A DNA stretch of 64,000 bases from Candidatus Dadabacteria bacterium (lineage in GTDB: Bacteria > Desulfobacterota_D > UBA1144 > Nemesobacterales > Nemesobacteraceae): contig CATOTB010000005.1 in assembly GCA_951812945.1 (NCBI GenBank), positions 1 through 64,000 of the forward strand, in the 5' to 3' direction. Under the pieces are notes generated by a model, which worked only from the letters and a program-made list of their open reading frames with translations, searched no databases and was not told the origin of the DNA. Position numbers and translations under genes: made by a program. This document shows positions 16,799 through 26,154 of the stretch, piece after piece. Position 1 is the first letter of the stretch. Each line of letters begins with the position of its first letter.

Positions 16799-17680
16799 TT
16801 AGCTGAGCAGCTCAGTTCCATTGTCGTTTCGCACCTTCAGGCAGCCTATCCGCGTAAATGGCATTAGCTGTGGAACCGATTCCTGATATTCCCGATAGGC
16901 AGGATACCTCTCAAGAGAAATCGACTCTACCAATTTTGAAGTAAGAATGAAAAGCAACGTTAATATAATGAAGCCGAGCCCAGACCAGTTCAACCACTGC
17001 CCCGTAGCCGCAACGCCAAAGAGATAGAACACCCACCACAGGCTTATATCGCAAAAATAATTCGGATGGCGGCAAAAAGCAAAAAGGCCGGTCTTGATAA
17101 ATGGTTGCGTAATTTCCTCGCCTGCCGCGATCTTCTGTTTCTTAGCCTGCTGAAACGCCCACATTTGCTCATCAGCGATGGTTTCACCAACAAGGAACAC
17201 CAGGAATAAAGCTGCAGATATTCCATCAATCCAAGTAAGCGACGTATCGCGTCCTAACCATGCCAGATGCACTGGAGCAAGAAACAACCAAATTATGAGC
17301 ATCTGCCCGAACGCAATAAACAGGAGATTAATCACTTGAAACCTGAGTTCGCCAACTCTTTCGCGTACGATGCCCCATCGATAGTCTTCACCTCCTTTCC
17401 AAAAACCTCCTTTGCGCGCAAAGTTGAATGTGAGACGAACTCCCCAAAGCGATACGAGAATCAACATTAGGTTTAAACGCGGCACGTCAAAGTCAACACT
17501 TGCTGCAACGATAAGGCAATAGATGATTGGACAAATTGACCAGAACCTATCAACCCAAGAGTATTCGCGAGTTACCACGGACAATAGCCACGCCATCGCC
17601 GCCAAGATCAGACACAGGTCAAAGACTGTACCAAACGGTGTACCTACGAGTGGATGGTTAAAAAGATTGATATCCGGCAT
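16799..17680 (-). CDS. DUF1295 membrane protein (steroid 5-alpha-reductase-like fold)
   Basis: 293-aa multi-pass membrane protein of the DUF1295 group, related to the isoprenylcysteine methyltransferase / 3-oxo-5-alpha-steroid 4-dehydrogenase fold. The C-terminal signature is present: GLFAFCRHPNYFCDISLWW, then LLFILTSKLVESISLERYPAYREYQ. Family members are thought to reduce double bonds in lipids or steroids. It lies well before the sterol island, so a link is possible but unproven. The ATG at 17680 is preferred to a GTG at 17695 that has no ribosome-binding site. Confidence 0.85.
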   Translation of the reverse strand: MPDINLFNHPLVGTPFGTVFDLCLILAAMAWLLSVVTREYSWVDRFWSICPIIYCLIVAASVDFDVPRLNLMLILVSLWGVRLTFNFARKGGFWKGGEDYRWGIVRERVGELRFQVINLLFIAFGQMLIIWLFLAPVHLAWLGRDTSLTWIDGISAALFLVFLVGETIADEQMWAFQQAKKQKIAAGEEITQPFIKTGLFAFCRHPNYFCDISLWWVFYLFGVAATGQWLNWSGLGFIILTLLFILTSKLVESISLERYPAYREYQESVPQLMPFTRIGCLKVRNDNGTELLS

Positions 17681-17925
17681 ACTTCTATTTTCCACCGACT
17701 AACGTATCCGTCATACGCTCCGGCATCAATATCGCTCTGTTCAAATATCGCAAATGAGTTTCTACAGTACCAACTTAGAAATTTGCACGTGCATTAAGTT
17801 CGCGCGATACCGGCAAAGCTTGAACTTTCGATTAATTCATTGCTCGTAATTCGCTGCGCCAGACGAAATAATTGATCAAATCATTTTTGTAATCACAGCA
17901 AAAACGGAGGGCTTCTGAAATCTTT

Positions 17926-18207
17926 TTACTGCGATTCGGTTTCCGCGGTCTCTTCCTTGGCGGACTTTTTCTGGTACTTGCGGCGGAACTTCTCGACCCT
18001 GCCTTCTTTTTTATAATGCTTTTCCTTTCCGGTGTAGAAAGGGTGAGAGTCGCTTGAGATCTCCACGCTTATAAGCGGATACTCGTTTCCGTCTTCCCAT
18101 TTGGTGGTTTCCTCCGATGTTCTGGTCGAGCGCGTAAGGAACATATGCCCGGTGAACGAATCCTTGAAAACCACGTAGTTGTAATCTGGGTGAATATCTT
18201 TTTTCAT
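17926..18207 (-). CDS. rpmE2: 50S ribosomal protein L31, type B
   Basis: Ribosomal protein L31 of the zinc-free type: [55 protein letters not shown]. There is no Cys, so it cannot carry the zinc site of type A L31. At 93 aa it has a charged C-terminal tail ([14 protein letters not shown]). The ATG at 18207 is the family start; the frame runs further upstream without conservation. It follows hemB by 90 bp on the same strand. Confidence 0.95.
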   Translation of the reverse strand: MKKDIHPDYNYVVFKDSFTGHMFLTRSTRTSEETTKWEDGNEYPLISVEISSDSHPFYTGKEKHYKKEGRVEKFRRKYQKKSAKEETAETESQ

Positions 18208-18297
18208 TTTATCTGTCCAGTGTTTTTTTGAGAAACGAAATTTTATACGACTATAAAATTTTGTAAAGTGCACCGCGACATCGGTTTTTCCCGATTG

Positions 18298-19332
18298 TTA
18301 AGTTCGGGAAAGAATTTCGGCCGCCTTTTTCGCGAAATAGGTGATTACCATGTCAGCCCCGGCTCTTTTTACGCTTAGCAGGCTCTCAAGGATGATTTTT
18401 TCCTCGTCGAGCCACCCTGATTCAGCGGCCGCCTTTATCATGAGGTACTCTCCGCTTACCTGGTAAGCGGCAAGGGGAAGGTCGGTGTTCTCCCTAAACA
18501 ACGATACGAGGTCAAGGTAGTACCCTGCGGGTTTCACCATCACCATGTCCGCACCCTCTTCTTCGTCCAGAATGAGCTCCCTCAGGGCTTCCGTTGAGTT
18601 TGCGGGGTCCATCTGGTAAGTCATCTTGTCCCCGCCTCTGGGAGCTGAATCAAGCGCTCCGCGAAACGGTCCGTAAAAGGATGAGGCGTACTTTGCCGTG
18701 TACGACATTATCGAAACGTTCGTATGGCTCTCTTCGTCGAGAGTCTCCCTGATCGCTCCGACCCTCCCGTCCATCATGTCGCTCGGGGCGACTATGTCGA
18801 CTCCCGCGGCGCCGTGGCATAGAGCCTGCTTGCAGAGCACCTCGACCGTTACGTCGTTAAGTATTTCCCCGGACGGGGACACCACGCCGTCGTGCCCGTC
18901 GCTTGAGTACGGATCAAGGGCGATATCCGTTATGACGGCGACTTCCGGAACTTCTTTTTTAATGGCGGCTATGGCTCTTGGCACAAGGCCCCTAGGGTTA
19001 TAGCACTCCTCGGCGAAGGGTGATTTAAGCCCGTCTTCGATTGCCGGGAAAATCATTACCGCCCCGATACCCAGACTGTGGGACTGTCTCACTTCCTCCA
19101 CGAGACCAGAAACGCTCCACCTTTTGCACCCGGGCATCGATTCTATTTCCTCATCGCCGTTTTTATCGTGGATAAAGAGCGGGTAGATGAGATCTCCGGG
19201 CAGAAGGCAGGTTTCCCGCACGAGATTTCTTATGGAAGAGGATTTTCGATTTCTTCTCGGTCTTGCGGACAGATCAAGAGACGGTATGTCCTTGTCCGGC
19301 GTTCTTGTTTTAGGTTTTCTTCCGGTACTCAT
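18298..19332 (-). CDS. hemB: Delta-aminolevulinic acid dehydratase (porphobilinogen synthase)
   Basis: Condenses two 5-aminolevulinate molecules to porphobilinogen in haem synthesis. The Schiff-base lysine is in MVKPAGYYLD near residue 264 and the second active-site lysine in TAKYASSFYGPFR. The metal loop reads DIALDPYSSDGHDG, with Asp where zinc enzymes have Cys. This indicates a Mg-type enzyme without the catalytic zinc. 344 aa with an Arg/Lys-rich N-terminal arm, as usual. L31 follows downstream. Confidence 0.96.
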   Translation of the reverse strand: MSTGRKPKTRTPDKDIPSLDLSARPRRNRKSSSIRNLVRETCLLPGDLIYPLFIHDKNGDEEIESMPGCKRWSVSGLVEEVRQSHSLGIGAVMIFPAIEDGLKSPFAEECYNPRGLVPRAIAAIKKEVPEVAVITDIALDPYSSDGHDGVVSPSGEILNDVTVEVLCKQALCHGAAGVDIVAPSDMMDGRVGAIRETLDEESHTNVSIMSYTAKYASSFYGPFRGALDSAPRGGDKMTYQMDPANSTEALRELILDEEEGADMVMVKPAGYYLDLVSLFRENTDLPLAAYQVSGEYLMIKAAAESGWLDEEKIILESLLSVKRAGADMVITYFAKKAAEILSRT

Positions 19333-19563
19333 AGTTTTTATGGTCTTGGTTTTGTAAGCATGGGCGAAAAAGCGGTTTCACCCAGTGCGAAGCCCACGGA
19401 AAATAATAAAAGGCTAAGGGTAATAGTCAACAAAAGCAACCATGCAGGTTTTCGCCTGTGGGTGTTTGGGAAGGGGTTTCGATCGGGTCCGGTTTCAGGC
19501 GGACTTTAAAACATTACTTGAGGGAGCTATAATGAAACTCCAACATAGCCAGGAGAGATGCCC

Positions 19564-20382
19564 ATGAACAGAGATAAAACCTCGGGTAGTTCCGCAGCTA
19601 CCTACACAATGGGGTACAGCGAGGATTTTCAGAAATTGCTCAGACGTCGTAATGCGGAGACCAGCGCTACGCACCTGCTTCCTCACCTCAAGCCCGGCAT
19701 GCGCGTTCTGGATTTCGGGTGCGGCCCCGGAACAATCTCGATGGGACTCGCAAAAGCGGTGGAACCGGGAGAGTTGCACGGCATTGATATGGAGGAATCC
19801 CAGATCGAGATAGCTCGGGGTGCCGCTTCGGCTGGCGGGCACCGAAACGCGGCCTTTCAAACCGCTGATGTGACCGATCTCCCCTTCGAAGATAACTCGT
19901 TTGATGTTGCGCACTGTAACGCCCTGCTCATGCACGTTCCTGATACGAAAGCTGTGCTGGCCGAAGTGCGCAGGGTGCTAAAACCCGAAGGTATAGTTTC
20001 AAGCCGGGAAATGTTTGTTGATTCATCTTTTCTCGAACCCGAACTCAGCGGCGGCTGGGACACCTTCTCAAAACTTATCACTGCAAACGGAGGCCACCCC
20101 CAGATAGGCAAGGAACTTAAACGCGAGTTTCTCGAAGCGGGATTTTCCGATATCAGTGCGGGAGTTTCTTTCGAACCTTTCGTTACGGATGAGGACATTG
20201 AGTTTCTTCATGATTTTATAATCGGATGGTTCTTTGCCCCGGGCACTGTTGAAGCAGCCACTAAATATGGATTTGCAACCGAAGAACAGTTCAATGACTG
20301 GCGTGCCCTGCTTGACCAGTGGAGGGAGACTCCTGGTGCTTTAGCTGGCTTTGCCTGGGGGGAGGCGATAGGACGCAAGTAG
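19564..20382 (+). CDS. Class I SAM-dependent methyltransferase (UbiE-like)
   Basis: 272-aa methyltransferase with motif I VLDFGCGPGTISMGL near residue 48, the acidic GIDMEESQIEIA loop and FEDNSFDVAHCNALLMHV. It resembles UbiE/Coq5-type proteins but could act on many small molecules. AGGAGAG at 19551-19557 is correctly spaced for the ATG at 19564 and too close to the in-frame ATG at 19558, so I use the later start. Confidence 0.85.
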   Translation: MNRDKTSGSSAATYTMGYSEDFQKLLRRRNAETSATHLLPHLKPGMRVLDFGCGPGTISMGLAKAVEPGELHGIDMEESQIEIARGAASAGGHRNAAFQTADVTDLPFEDNSFDVAHCNALLMHVPDTKAVLAEVRRVLKPEGIVSSREMFVDSSFLEPELSGGWDTFSKLITANGGHPQIGKELKREFLEAGFSDISAGVSFEPFVTDEDIEFLHDFIIGWFFAPGTVEAATKYGFATEEQFNDWRALLDQWRETPGALAGFAWGEAIGRK

Positions 20383-20561
20383 GTTTATCCGCTTCTTTTT
20401 GAACTGTGAGTGGTCAAGACCTGACCCTAAAATGCGTTTTTCCGTACAACCTGCTGTGCAAAGTTTGTTGTTACTGTCTTGGTACGTTAAAAAGACAGTT
20501 TCTTGTATTAGCCGTACTTGTAAAGAGAGCAACCAAGTCTTATTTTTTACTATGTAGACGT

Positions 20562-20576
20562 GAAAAACGGTTTTTC
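20562..20576. promoter_or_regulatory. Short inverted repeat upstream of htpG
   Basis: GAAAAAC and GTTTTTC are separated by one base, 35 bp before the htpG start and close to its AAGGAGG ribosome-binding site. It could be a heat-shock operator or a leader hairpin. It is not a CIRCE element. Confidence 0.25.
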
Positions 20577-20610
20577 CGTGTGAATTTTATCACGTGGAAG
20601 GAGGTTTCAG

Positions 20611-22461
20611 ATGACTGAGCAGAAAACTGAGAAACACGAGTTTCAGGCTGAAGTAAGAAGGCTGATGGACATCGTGATCAATTCCCTCTATACCGACAAG
20701 GAGATATTCATAAGAGAACTGGTTTCAAACGCTTCTGACGCCCTTGAGAAACTGAGGTACATACAGCTTACGGAAAAAGAAATATACGACGAAGCGCTTC
20801 CGCTTGAAATCGAGATATCCACTTCAAGCGAGGACAATACGATTACTTTTACCGATTACGGCATTGGAATGAGCAGAAAGGAACTCGTCGAGAACCTGGG
20901 AACGATAGCCCGCTCTGGCTCAAGGAGCTTTCTTGAGGCTATAGAGAAAAGCGGGACCGAAGGGGGGGACCTGATCGGGCAGTTCGGAGTGGGCTTTTAC
21001 AGTTCTTTTATGGTTGCCGATTCGGTTGAGGTGGTGACGCGGGGCTATAGGAGAAATTCCGAACATCTTATCTGGCGCAGCAGAGGCGACGGACTGTTCG
21101 AGATAACCAAGGGAAAGGGGCACAGAAGGGGCACGAAGGTCGTCGTGTCTCTCAGGGAAGATACAAAGGAGTACTCAGACCCGGACGTGATAAGGGGTAT
21201 TCTGAGGAAATATTCCGCGTTTGTTCCCTTCCCGCTTAAATTAAACGGCGAGCAGATAAACACCACGGAAGCCGTCTGGCTTCGCAACAAGAACGAGATT
21301 ACGGATCAGGAATACGGCGGTTTTTACAGGTTCCAGACGAATTCCTTTGACGAACCCAGATACAGGCTTCATTTCTCCTCGGAAGCCCCCATTGACATGA
21401 ACGTGCTTCTTTTCGTACCCGAGGACAATATGGAACGCTTGGGATTCGGGAGAATGGACCCTGGAGTGAGTCTTTACTCAAGAAGGGTTCTTATCGATGC
21501 CTCCCCCAAGAATCTTCTTCCCGAGTGGACGAGATTTTTAAAAGGCGTGGTGGACAGCGCCGACATTCCTCTTAACATCTCAAGAGAGACCATGCAGGAC
21601 AGCTCCCTTGTTAGGAAGCTTAATTCCGCCATCACGGGAAGGTTCATAAAATTCCTTGAGCAGTACTCGGCTGACGACCCGAAGAGTTACGGCGATTTCT
21701 ACAGTAAGTTCGGTTTTTTCATAAAAGAGGGCGTGGCCTCGGATTTTGAGCACAAAGAGCAGCTTCGGGGGCTGTTGCGCTTCGAATCCTCGCGCAAGGG
21801 GGAAGGGGAACTAGTTTCCCTTGAGGATTATCTCTCGGGGATGCGCGAAGGCCAGGAGGAGATCTATTACCTGTTCGGTTCCGCAAGAGACACGCTCGAG
21901 AACGGTCCCCACATGGAGTTTTTCCGCTCGGAGGATATCGAGGTTCTTTTCATATATGAGCCTATTGACGAATTCGTGATGTCGACTCTAGGCGAGTATA
22001 AGGAAAAAAAGATTGTCTCGGCCGATAGTGTTGATGTAGGCATTGCGGATAAGGACGCCGGGGATTCTCCTGAGGGTCCGTCAGAAGAGGAAAAATCGCT
22101 TTGCGGGTGGATGAAGGAAGTGCTTGGCGAGAGGGTCGGGGACGTGCGCGTGAGCAGAAGGCTTGTTGAGAGTCCTGCGGCGGCGTTTAACTCAGATTCC
22201 ACTATGACGCAGGGGATGAAAAGAATAATGAAAAACCTTAATGCGGACGCAGAGATGCGTTCGGTCGTCCGCCTTGAGATAAACGGTAACCACGCGCTTA
22301 TAAAAAACCTTGCTTCCATGAGAGAAAAAGACGGGGAATTCGCCGCAGTCATAGTTGAGCAGCTTTTTGATAACGCGCTTTTGGCCGCAGGGTACATGGA
22401 GAATCCCGGAAGCATGGTCGGAAGAATAAACAAGCTCCTTGAGCGGCTGAGTTCCGGGTGA
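20611..22461 (+). CDS. htpG: Molecular chaperone HtpG (Hsp90)
   Basis: Bacterial Hsp90, an ATP-driven dimeric chaperone. The N-terminal ATPase domain is unmistakable: IFIRELVSNASDALEKLRY, TDYGIGMSRKEL, GQFGVGFYSSFMVAD. The middle domain carries the catalytic Arg region LNISRETMQ, and the C-terminal dimerisation domain is complete (616 aa). A strong AAGGAGG site precedes the ATG. It is followed after 9 bp by the ACP phosphodiesterase-like gene, probably co-transcribed. Confidence 0.98.
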   Translation: MTEQKTEKHEFQAEVRRLMDIVINSLYTDKEIFIRELVSNASDALEKLRYIQLTEKEIYDEALPLEIEISTSSEDNTITFTDYGIGMSRKELVENLGTIARSGSRSFLEAIEKSGTEGGDLIGQFGVGFYSSFMVADSVEVVTRGYRRNSEHLIWRSRGDGLFEITKGKGHRRGTKVVVSLREDTKEYSDPDVIRGILRKYSAFVPFPLKLNGEQINTTEAVWLRNKNEITDQEYGGFYRFQTNSFDEPRYRLHFSSEAPIDMNVLLFVPEDNMERLGFGRMDPGVSLYSRRVLIDASPKNLLPEWTRFLKGVVDSADIPLNISRETMQDSSLVRKLNSAITGRFIKFLEQYSADDPKSYGDFYSKFGFFIKEGVASDFEHKEQLRGLLRFESSRKGEGELVSLEDYLSGMREGQEEIYYLFGSARDTLENGPHMEFFRSEDIEVLFIYEPIDEFVMSTLGEYKEKKIVSADSVDVGIADKDAGDSPEGPSEEEKSLCGWMKEVLGERVGDVRVSRRLVESPAAAFNSDSTMTQGMKRIMKNLNADAEMRSVVRLEINGNHALIKNLASMREKDGEFAAVIVEQLFDNALLAAGYMENPGSMVGRINKLLERLSSG

Positions 22462-22470
22462 CGCCCGCAG

Positions 22471-23070
22471 ATGAACTACCTTGCTCATATTCGCCTTGCC
22501 GGGGGTGACCCGGAATGCCTGATAGGAAATTTCCTGGGCGATTTCGTGAAGGGCAGGCTCCCAGAGGACTGCTATACTCCCGGAATAAGACGCGGGATAG
22601 TGATGCACCGTAGGATTGACGCCTGGACGGATTCTCATGAGATAACGAGGGAGTGCGCCCGGCTTATAAGTCCGGAGCGCAGGCGCTGGGGCAGGGTTAT
22701 TATTGACATCTTCTACGACCACCTGCTTGCTGTTAACTGGGAGAGGTATTCGGATGAGAGCCTAAGGGACTTTCTTGACAGGGCGTACGGTATAATCCTC
22801 GGGGCGGCGGATATCTTCCCCGAGCACGAAGCGGCCAGGATAAACACCATTATCAAGGACGGCTGGATAGAGAAGTACCGGAGCATTTCCGGGCTCAGCG
22901 TCGTATTCCAGGGGATGTCGATAAGGGTAAGGAGAAAAAATCCTCTTTCCGGGTCCGAGCAGGAGCTCGTGGCGCACTACGACGAGATGAACGAGCATTT
23001 CAACCGGTTTTTCCCCGAAATTCTCGAATACGCGAAACATCTTGAGAAAGCGGACGGGATTCACTCCTGA
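22471..23070 (+). CDS. acpH: ACP phosphodiesterase-like protein (AcpH/DUF479)
   Basis: 199-aa protein of the AcpH family, which removes phosphopantetheine from acyl carrier protein. The opening MNYLAHIRLAGG, GNFLGDFVKGR, the histidine segment GIVMHRRIDAWTDSH and the IIDIFYDHLLAVNW block match the family and its HD-like metal residues. It is tightly linked to htpG. The activity is inferred from the family only. Confidence 0.88.
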   Translation: MNYLAHIRLAGGDPECLIGNFLGDFVKGRLPEDCYTPGIRRGIVMHRRIDAWTDSHEITRECARLISPERRRWGRVIIDIFYDHLLAVNWERYSDESLRDFLDRAYGIILGAADIFPEHEAARINTIIKDGWIEKYRSISGLSVVFQGMSIRVRRKNPLSGSEQELVAHYDEMNEHFNRFFPEILEYAKHLEKADGIHS

Positions 23071-23122
23071 TGAACTCCGCTTTTTTGCCGGATCCTGCGT
23101 CCGTCAAAAGTTATCCGGGAAC

Positions 23123-23992
23123 TCAGATGCCCAGACCGAATCCGGTAGCGAAGGTGTAACCGACATAGACTCCCCATTCGCTGATTTCAAAATCGTGATC
23201 AACCTTTGCCGTCGAGGTGGTCAATCCGTCTCCCGAGCTTGAATCAAATTTATACCTGGAGTAGGTAACCCTCAGATCAAGACGATTTTTTTCACTTCCG
23301 AATTCTACTCCGGCTCCCACGAGCCAGGGCCACGCGCTAAGTTCCTTGCGATCCACGCCCGCAATCCGCTCGGTAGTGCCATCTGGAAGAACAACCATGC
23401 CGTCATAACCACCGTCAAACGTGAAGTCCGCCCACTTAACGCCTCCGACCAGATAAATCGAACCGCCGCTTCCCAGAATGTCTTCCCGGGGCGATAACCC
23501 CAGCTTTGCGTTAAATCCCGCACTGTAGTTCTTCTCCAGGTCCCAGTCTCCGGGAAACACATCGGGAGCGTCCGGCGAAGAAGTGTCATCAACTCCTCCA
23601 AGCCTGCCGTCTACTTTTTTGTTGAGGTTAAAAGCGAAGTCAAGTTCGCCTGAAAAATAGGTTTGGCCGGGGAGGTTCCATCGATGTCCCAAGATGGCCT
23701 TGACGGAGCCGATTCCACCTTTGCCGTTATCGTTCTCGTAGGTAGACATGAGTTCCATGTCGGGAAAGTTGTGAATTACCGTTTTCTTGTAATCCACGTC
23801 GGCGTATTCTCCTCCGAGCGCCGCTCCGATGTAAAAACCGCCCATGCCCTCGGCATTTGCGGTCTGGGGTTGCGACGCGAAGCAAAAAGTTGCCAAGATT
23901 AAAGCCGCGGCAAGCTGCAGCAACCGGGTTGTCAACTGATTAAAACACCGTGCCGTGGCATGTACGGATGACCAGAAAGTTTCCTTTACCAT
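23123..23992 (-). CDS. Outer-membrane beta-barrel protein
   Basis: 289-aa exported protein. A long N-terminal region is followed by a hydrophobic core (LLQLAAALILATFCFAS) and a likely cleavage site after residues ANA near position 47. The mature part starts GGFYIGAALGGEYADVDY and alternates like an OmpA/opacity-type barrel, ending YVGYTFATGFGLGI without a terminal Phe. AAGGAGG lies 12 bp before the ATG. Its function is unknown, perhaps a small-molecule channel or structural porin. Confidence 0.82.
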   Translation of the reverse strand: MVKETFWSSVHATARCFNQLTTRLLQLAAALILATFCFASQPQTANAEGMGGFYIGAALGGEYADVDYKKTVIHNFPDMELMSTYENDNGKGGIGSVKAILGHRWNLPGQTYFSGELDFAFNLNKKVDGRLGGVDDTSSPDAPDVFPGDWDLEKNYSAGFNAKLGLSPREDILGSGGSIYLVGGVKWADFTFDGGYDGMVVLPDGTTERIAGVDRKELSAWPWLVGAGVEFGSEKNRLDLRVTYSRYKFDSSSGDGLTTSTAKVDHDFEISEWGVYVGYTFATGFGLGI

Positions 23993-24241
23993 TTCGTTCT
24001 TAACCTCCTTGCTTGTTTCGCCGTTGTCGTTACTGTTCGATTTTGATGGTATTATTTTATCTCAAATAACCCCTAAAATTCTAGAGATTCCTGGCAGATA
24101 TATTTCATGAGGCTTTCTAAAAAAAAGGGGACTCAGTTCAGGGAACAAAGAGGGTTAGGAACCTGAAATTTTTGCATGGAACTCGCGCTCTTGGTTCGGA
24201 TTGTCAGCTAATTAAAGGCCCGATATAAACCGAGGCAAAAA

Positions 24242-24910
24242 ATGATCGATCTATATACGGCGGCCACGCCAAACGGCAAGAAGGTTTCAATAATGCTTGA
24301 GGAGCTGGGAGCCGACTACAAGGTTCACGCTCTTAATCTCTCTCGGTTTGAACACAAGGAGCCGTGGTTTCTCGAGATAAACCCGAACGGGAAAATACCC
24401 GCGATAGTTGATAATGATGACGGCACGGCGGTTTTTGAGTCAGGAGCCATACTCATATATCTTGCCGACAAGTTCGGGAGCTTCCTTCCGCCGGCCGGGG
24501 ACAGACGCAGAACAACGTGTATCCAGTGGCTCATGTTCCAGATGTCTGCTGTAGGGCCCATGCAGGGACAGCTGAACGTCTTTTTAAAGTACGCCCCGGA
24601 AAAAATACCCTATGCGATAAAGAGATACACCGAGGAGACTAAAAGGCTCTACTCGATACTCGACGAAAGACTCTCTGAGGTGGAGTATCTTGCAAAAGAG
24701 TATTCGATCGCCGACATAGCCATGTGGCCCTGGGTAAACGCTTATGATTGGGCGGAACTAGATCTCGGGGCTTTTCCGAATCTTACCAGATGGCATGCCG
24801 AAGTCGGCGAGAGACCCGCCGTGATAAAGGGAAGCGGGATTCCCCCAAGCCCGGGAGAAGAGGAAACGGAAGAGGAGAGGATAAAGAGAATTCAGAAACT
24901 GCTTTCCTAG
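24242..24910 (+). CDS. Glutathione S-transferase family protein (YfcG/YghU-like)
   Basis: 222-aa two-domain GST. The thioredoxin-like domain has [22 protein letters not shown] and the substrate loop [11 protein letters not shown], with [13 protein letters not shown] for the gamma-glutamyl site. The C-terminal helical domain contains [12 protein letters not shown]. Ordering and motifs match nu-class YfcG-like enzymes with disulfide reductase activity, although the exact substrate is unknown. It stands alone. Confidence 0.9.
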   Translation: MIDLYTAATPNGKKVSIMLEELGADYKVHALNLSRFEHKEPWFLEINPNGKIPAIVDNDDGTAVFESGAILIYLADKFGSFLPPAGDRRRTTCIQWLMFQMSAVGPMQGQLNVFLKYAPEKIPYAIKRYTEETKRLYSILDERLSEVEYLAKEYSIADIAMWPWVNAYDWAELDLGAFPNLTRWHAEVGERPAVIKGSGIPPSPGEEETEEERIKRIQKLLS

Positions 24911-25204
24911 TTCCCGTATACTAAAGACTCTTTTCCTTCATTAGGTAAAAACGTTTTTTTAGCAATTTCCATCAAAGTAGCAGGTTGGATATGGTTTTGT
25001 TGAACCATAAGGAGAAATGCCAAGACTCAAATTTGCGAAAATTCTGAACACTTTCTTATGATTGCCCATGTATGATTGACAATTAAGTGTGTTCTCACAT
25101 ATATTTTCTCACTTGTAGTTTGGTGAAATTGTGCCGCAACTTTAGGTCAGTGAAACCGTCAATATGAAGCCCTCCTTACGGGCGTGTTCGAAACAAGAGT
25201 AATA

Positions 25205-26110
25205 ATGGCTGATCCATTTACAATCCGCATATTTGTCCCTGATGGTGATCCAGAAAGTGTCATGCTGATTGACCGTATGAATTGGACAGGGATCGGGCTG
25301 GTATTTCCGCGCTCCAAGTGGACAGAAATTAGGCAGCGTTCTGAGTTTACTCAGACTGGTGTTTACGTGTTAAAGGGTTACAAGAATGAGAATGACGACT
25401 TGCCCACCATTTATGTTGGTCAGGCGGATGGTGTCCGTAACCGTATTGACGCCCACTATAAGAATAAGGACTTCTGGGATCGTGGAATCGTGTTTGTTTC
25501 GGCCAGTGGTCTCAACCGAGCTCATATTACTTGGCTGGAATATGCGCTACTTGATCATGCTGAACAGGCAAACCGCTGCTACTTGGACAACGGCAATGTT
25601 CCCCAAGAACCTATGCTGACTGAATCTGAGAAAGCGGATACAAAGGGGTTTCTAAAGGAAATCCTCCGAATTCTCCCATTGGTTGGTTTGCAAGTGTTTG
25701 AGTCAAAACCAGTTGCTGCGCCAAAAGTTACTACTAAGGATGCGCTGTCCAAATCGCCTTCACACGAACCCGATACTGTGATAGTGCCCGCACTTAAAGA
25801 CGGGTTCAAGAAGGTCTTTCTCGGGGAAGATTCTTGGCATGCAATACGTATCTCTGGTGCGATGCTTGGGAAGATTAAATACATTGTCGCTTATCGATCA
25901 AGGCCAATCTCCGCGATCACACATTATGCACCGGTTGACCGGATCGAATCATATGGCGAGAGCGGTAAGTATCGGATTATTTTCTCTGAGGAAGCACGAG
26001 AGATTGGGCCGATACCTTTAGGCGACGCTCCGCGTGGAGCTATGCAGGGGCCACGCTACACAACCTTTGAAAAGATCAAAACGGCAAAAAAACTCAGCGA
26101 TGTTCTTTGA
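25205..26110 (+). CDS. GIY-YIG nuclease-domain protein
   Basis: 301-aa protein. An N-terminal GIY-YIG endonuclease core is visible: GVYVLKGYKNENDDLPTIYVGQADGVRNRIDAHYKNKDFW near residues 60-100 gives the GVY and YVG strands and the Arg-containing helix, and ITWLEYALL may give the catalytic Glu. The C-terminal part (HAIRISGAMLGKIKYIVAYR onward) is a second alpha/beta domain I cannot name. Such proteins often belong to accessory or defence loci. It stands alone just before the sterol island. Start chosen at ATG 25205, where homology-like sequence begins. Confidence 0.75.
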   Translation: MADPFTIRIFVPDGDPESVMLIDRMNWTGIGLVFPRSKWTEIRQRSEFTQTGVYVLKGYKNENDDLPTIYVGQADGVRNRIDAHYKNKDFWDRGIVFVSASGLNRAHITWLEYALLDHAEQANRCYLDNGNVPQEPMLTESEKADTKGFLKEILRILPLVGLQVFESKPVAAPKVTTKDALSKSPSHEPDTVIVPALKDGFKKVFLGEDSWHAIRISGAMLGKIKYIVAYRSRPISAITHYAPVDRIESYGESGKYRIIFSEEAREIGPIPLGDAPRGAMQGPRYTTFEKIKTAKKLSDVL

Positions 26111-26154
26111 AAGAGGTCAATTGGATCTCTGTTAATGATTTCATCGGAGAGTTA

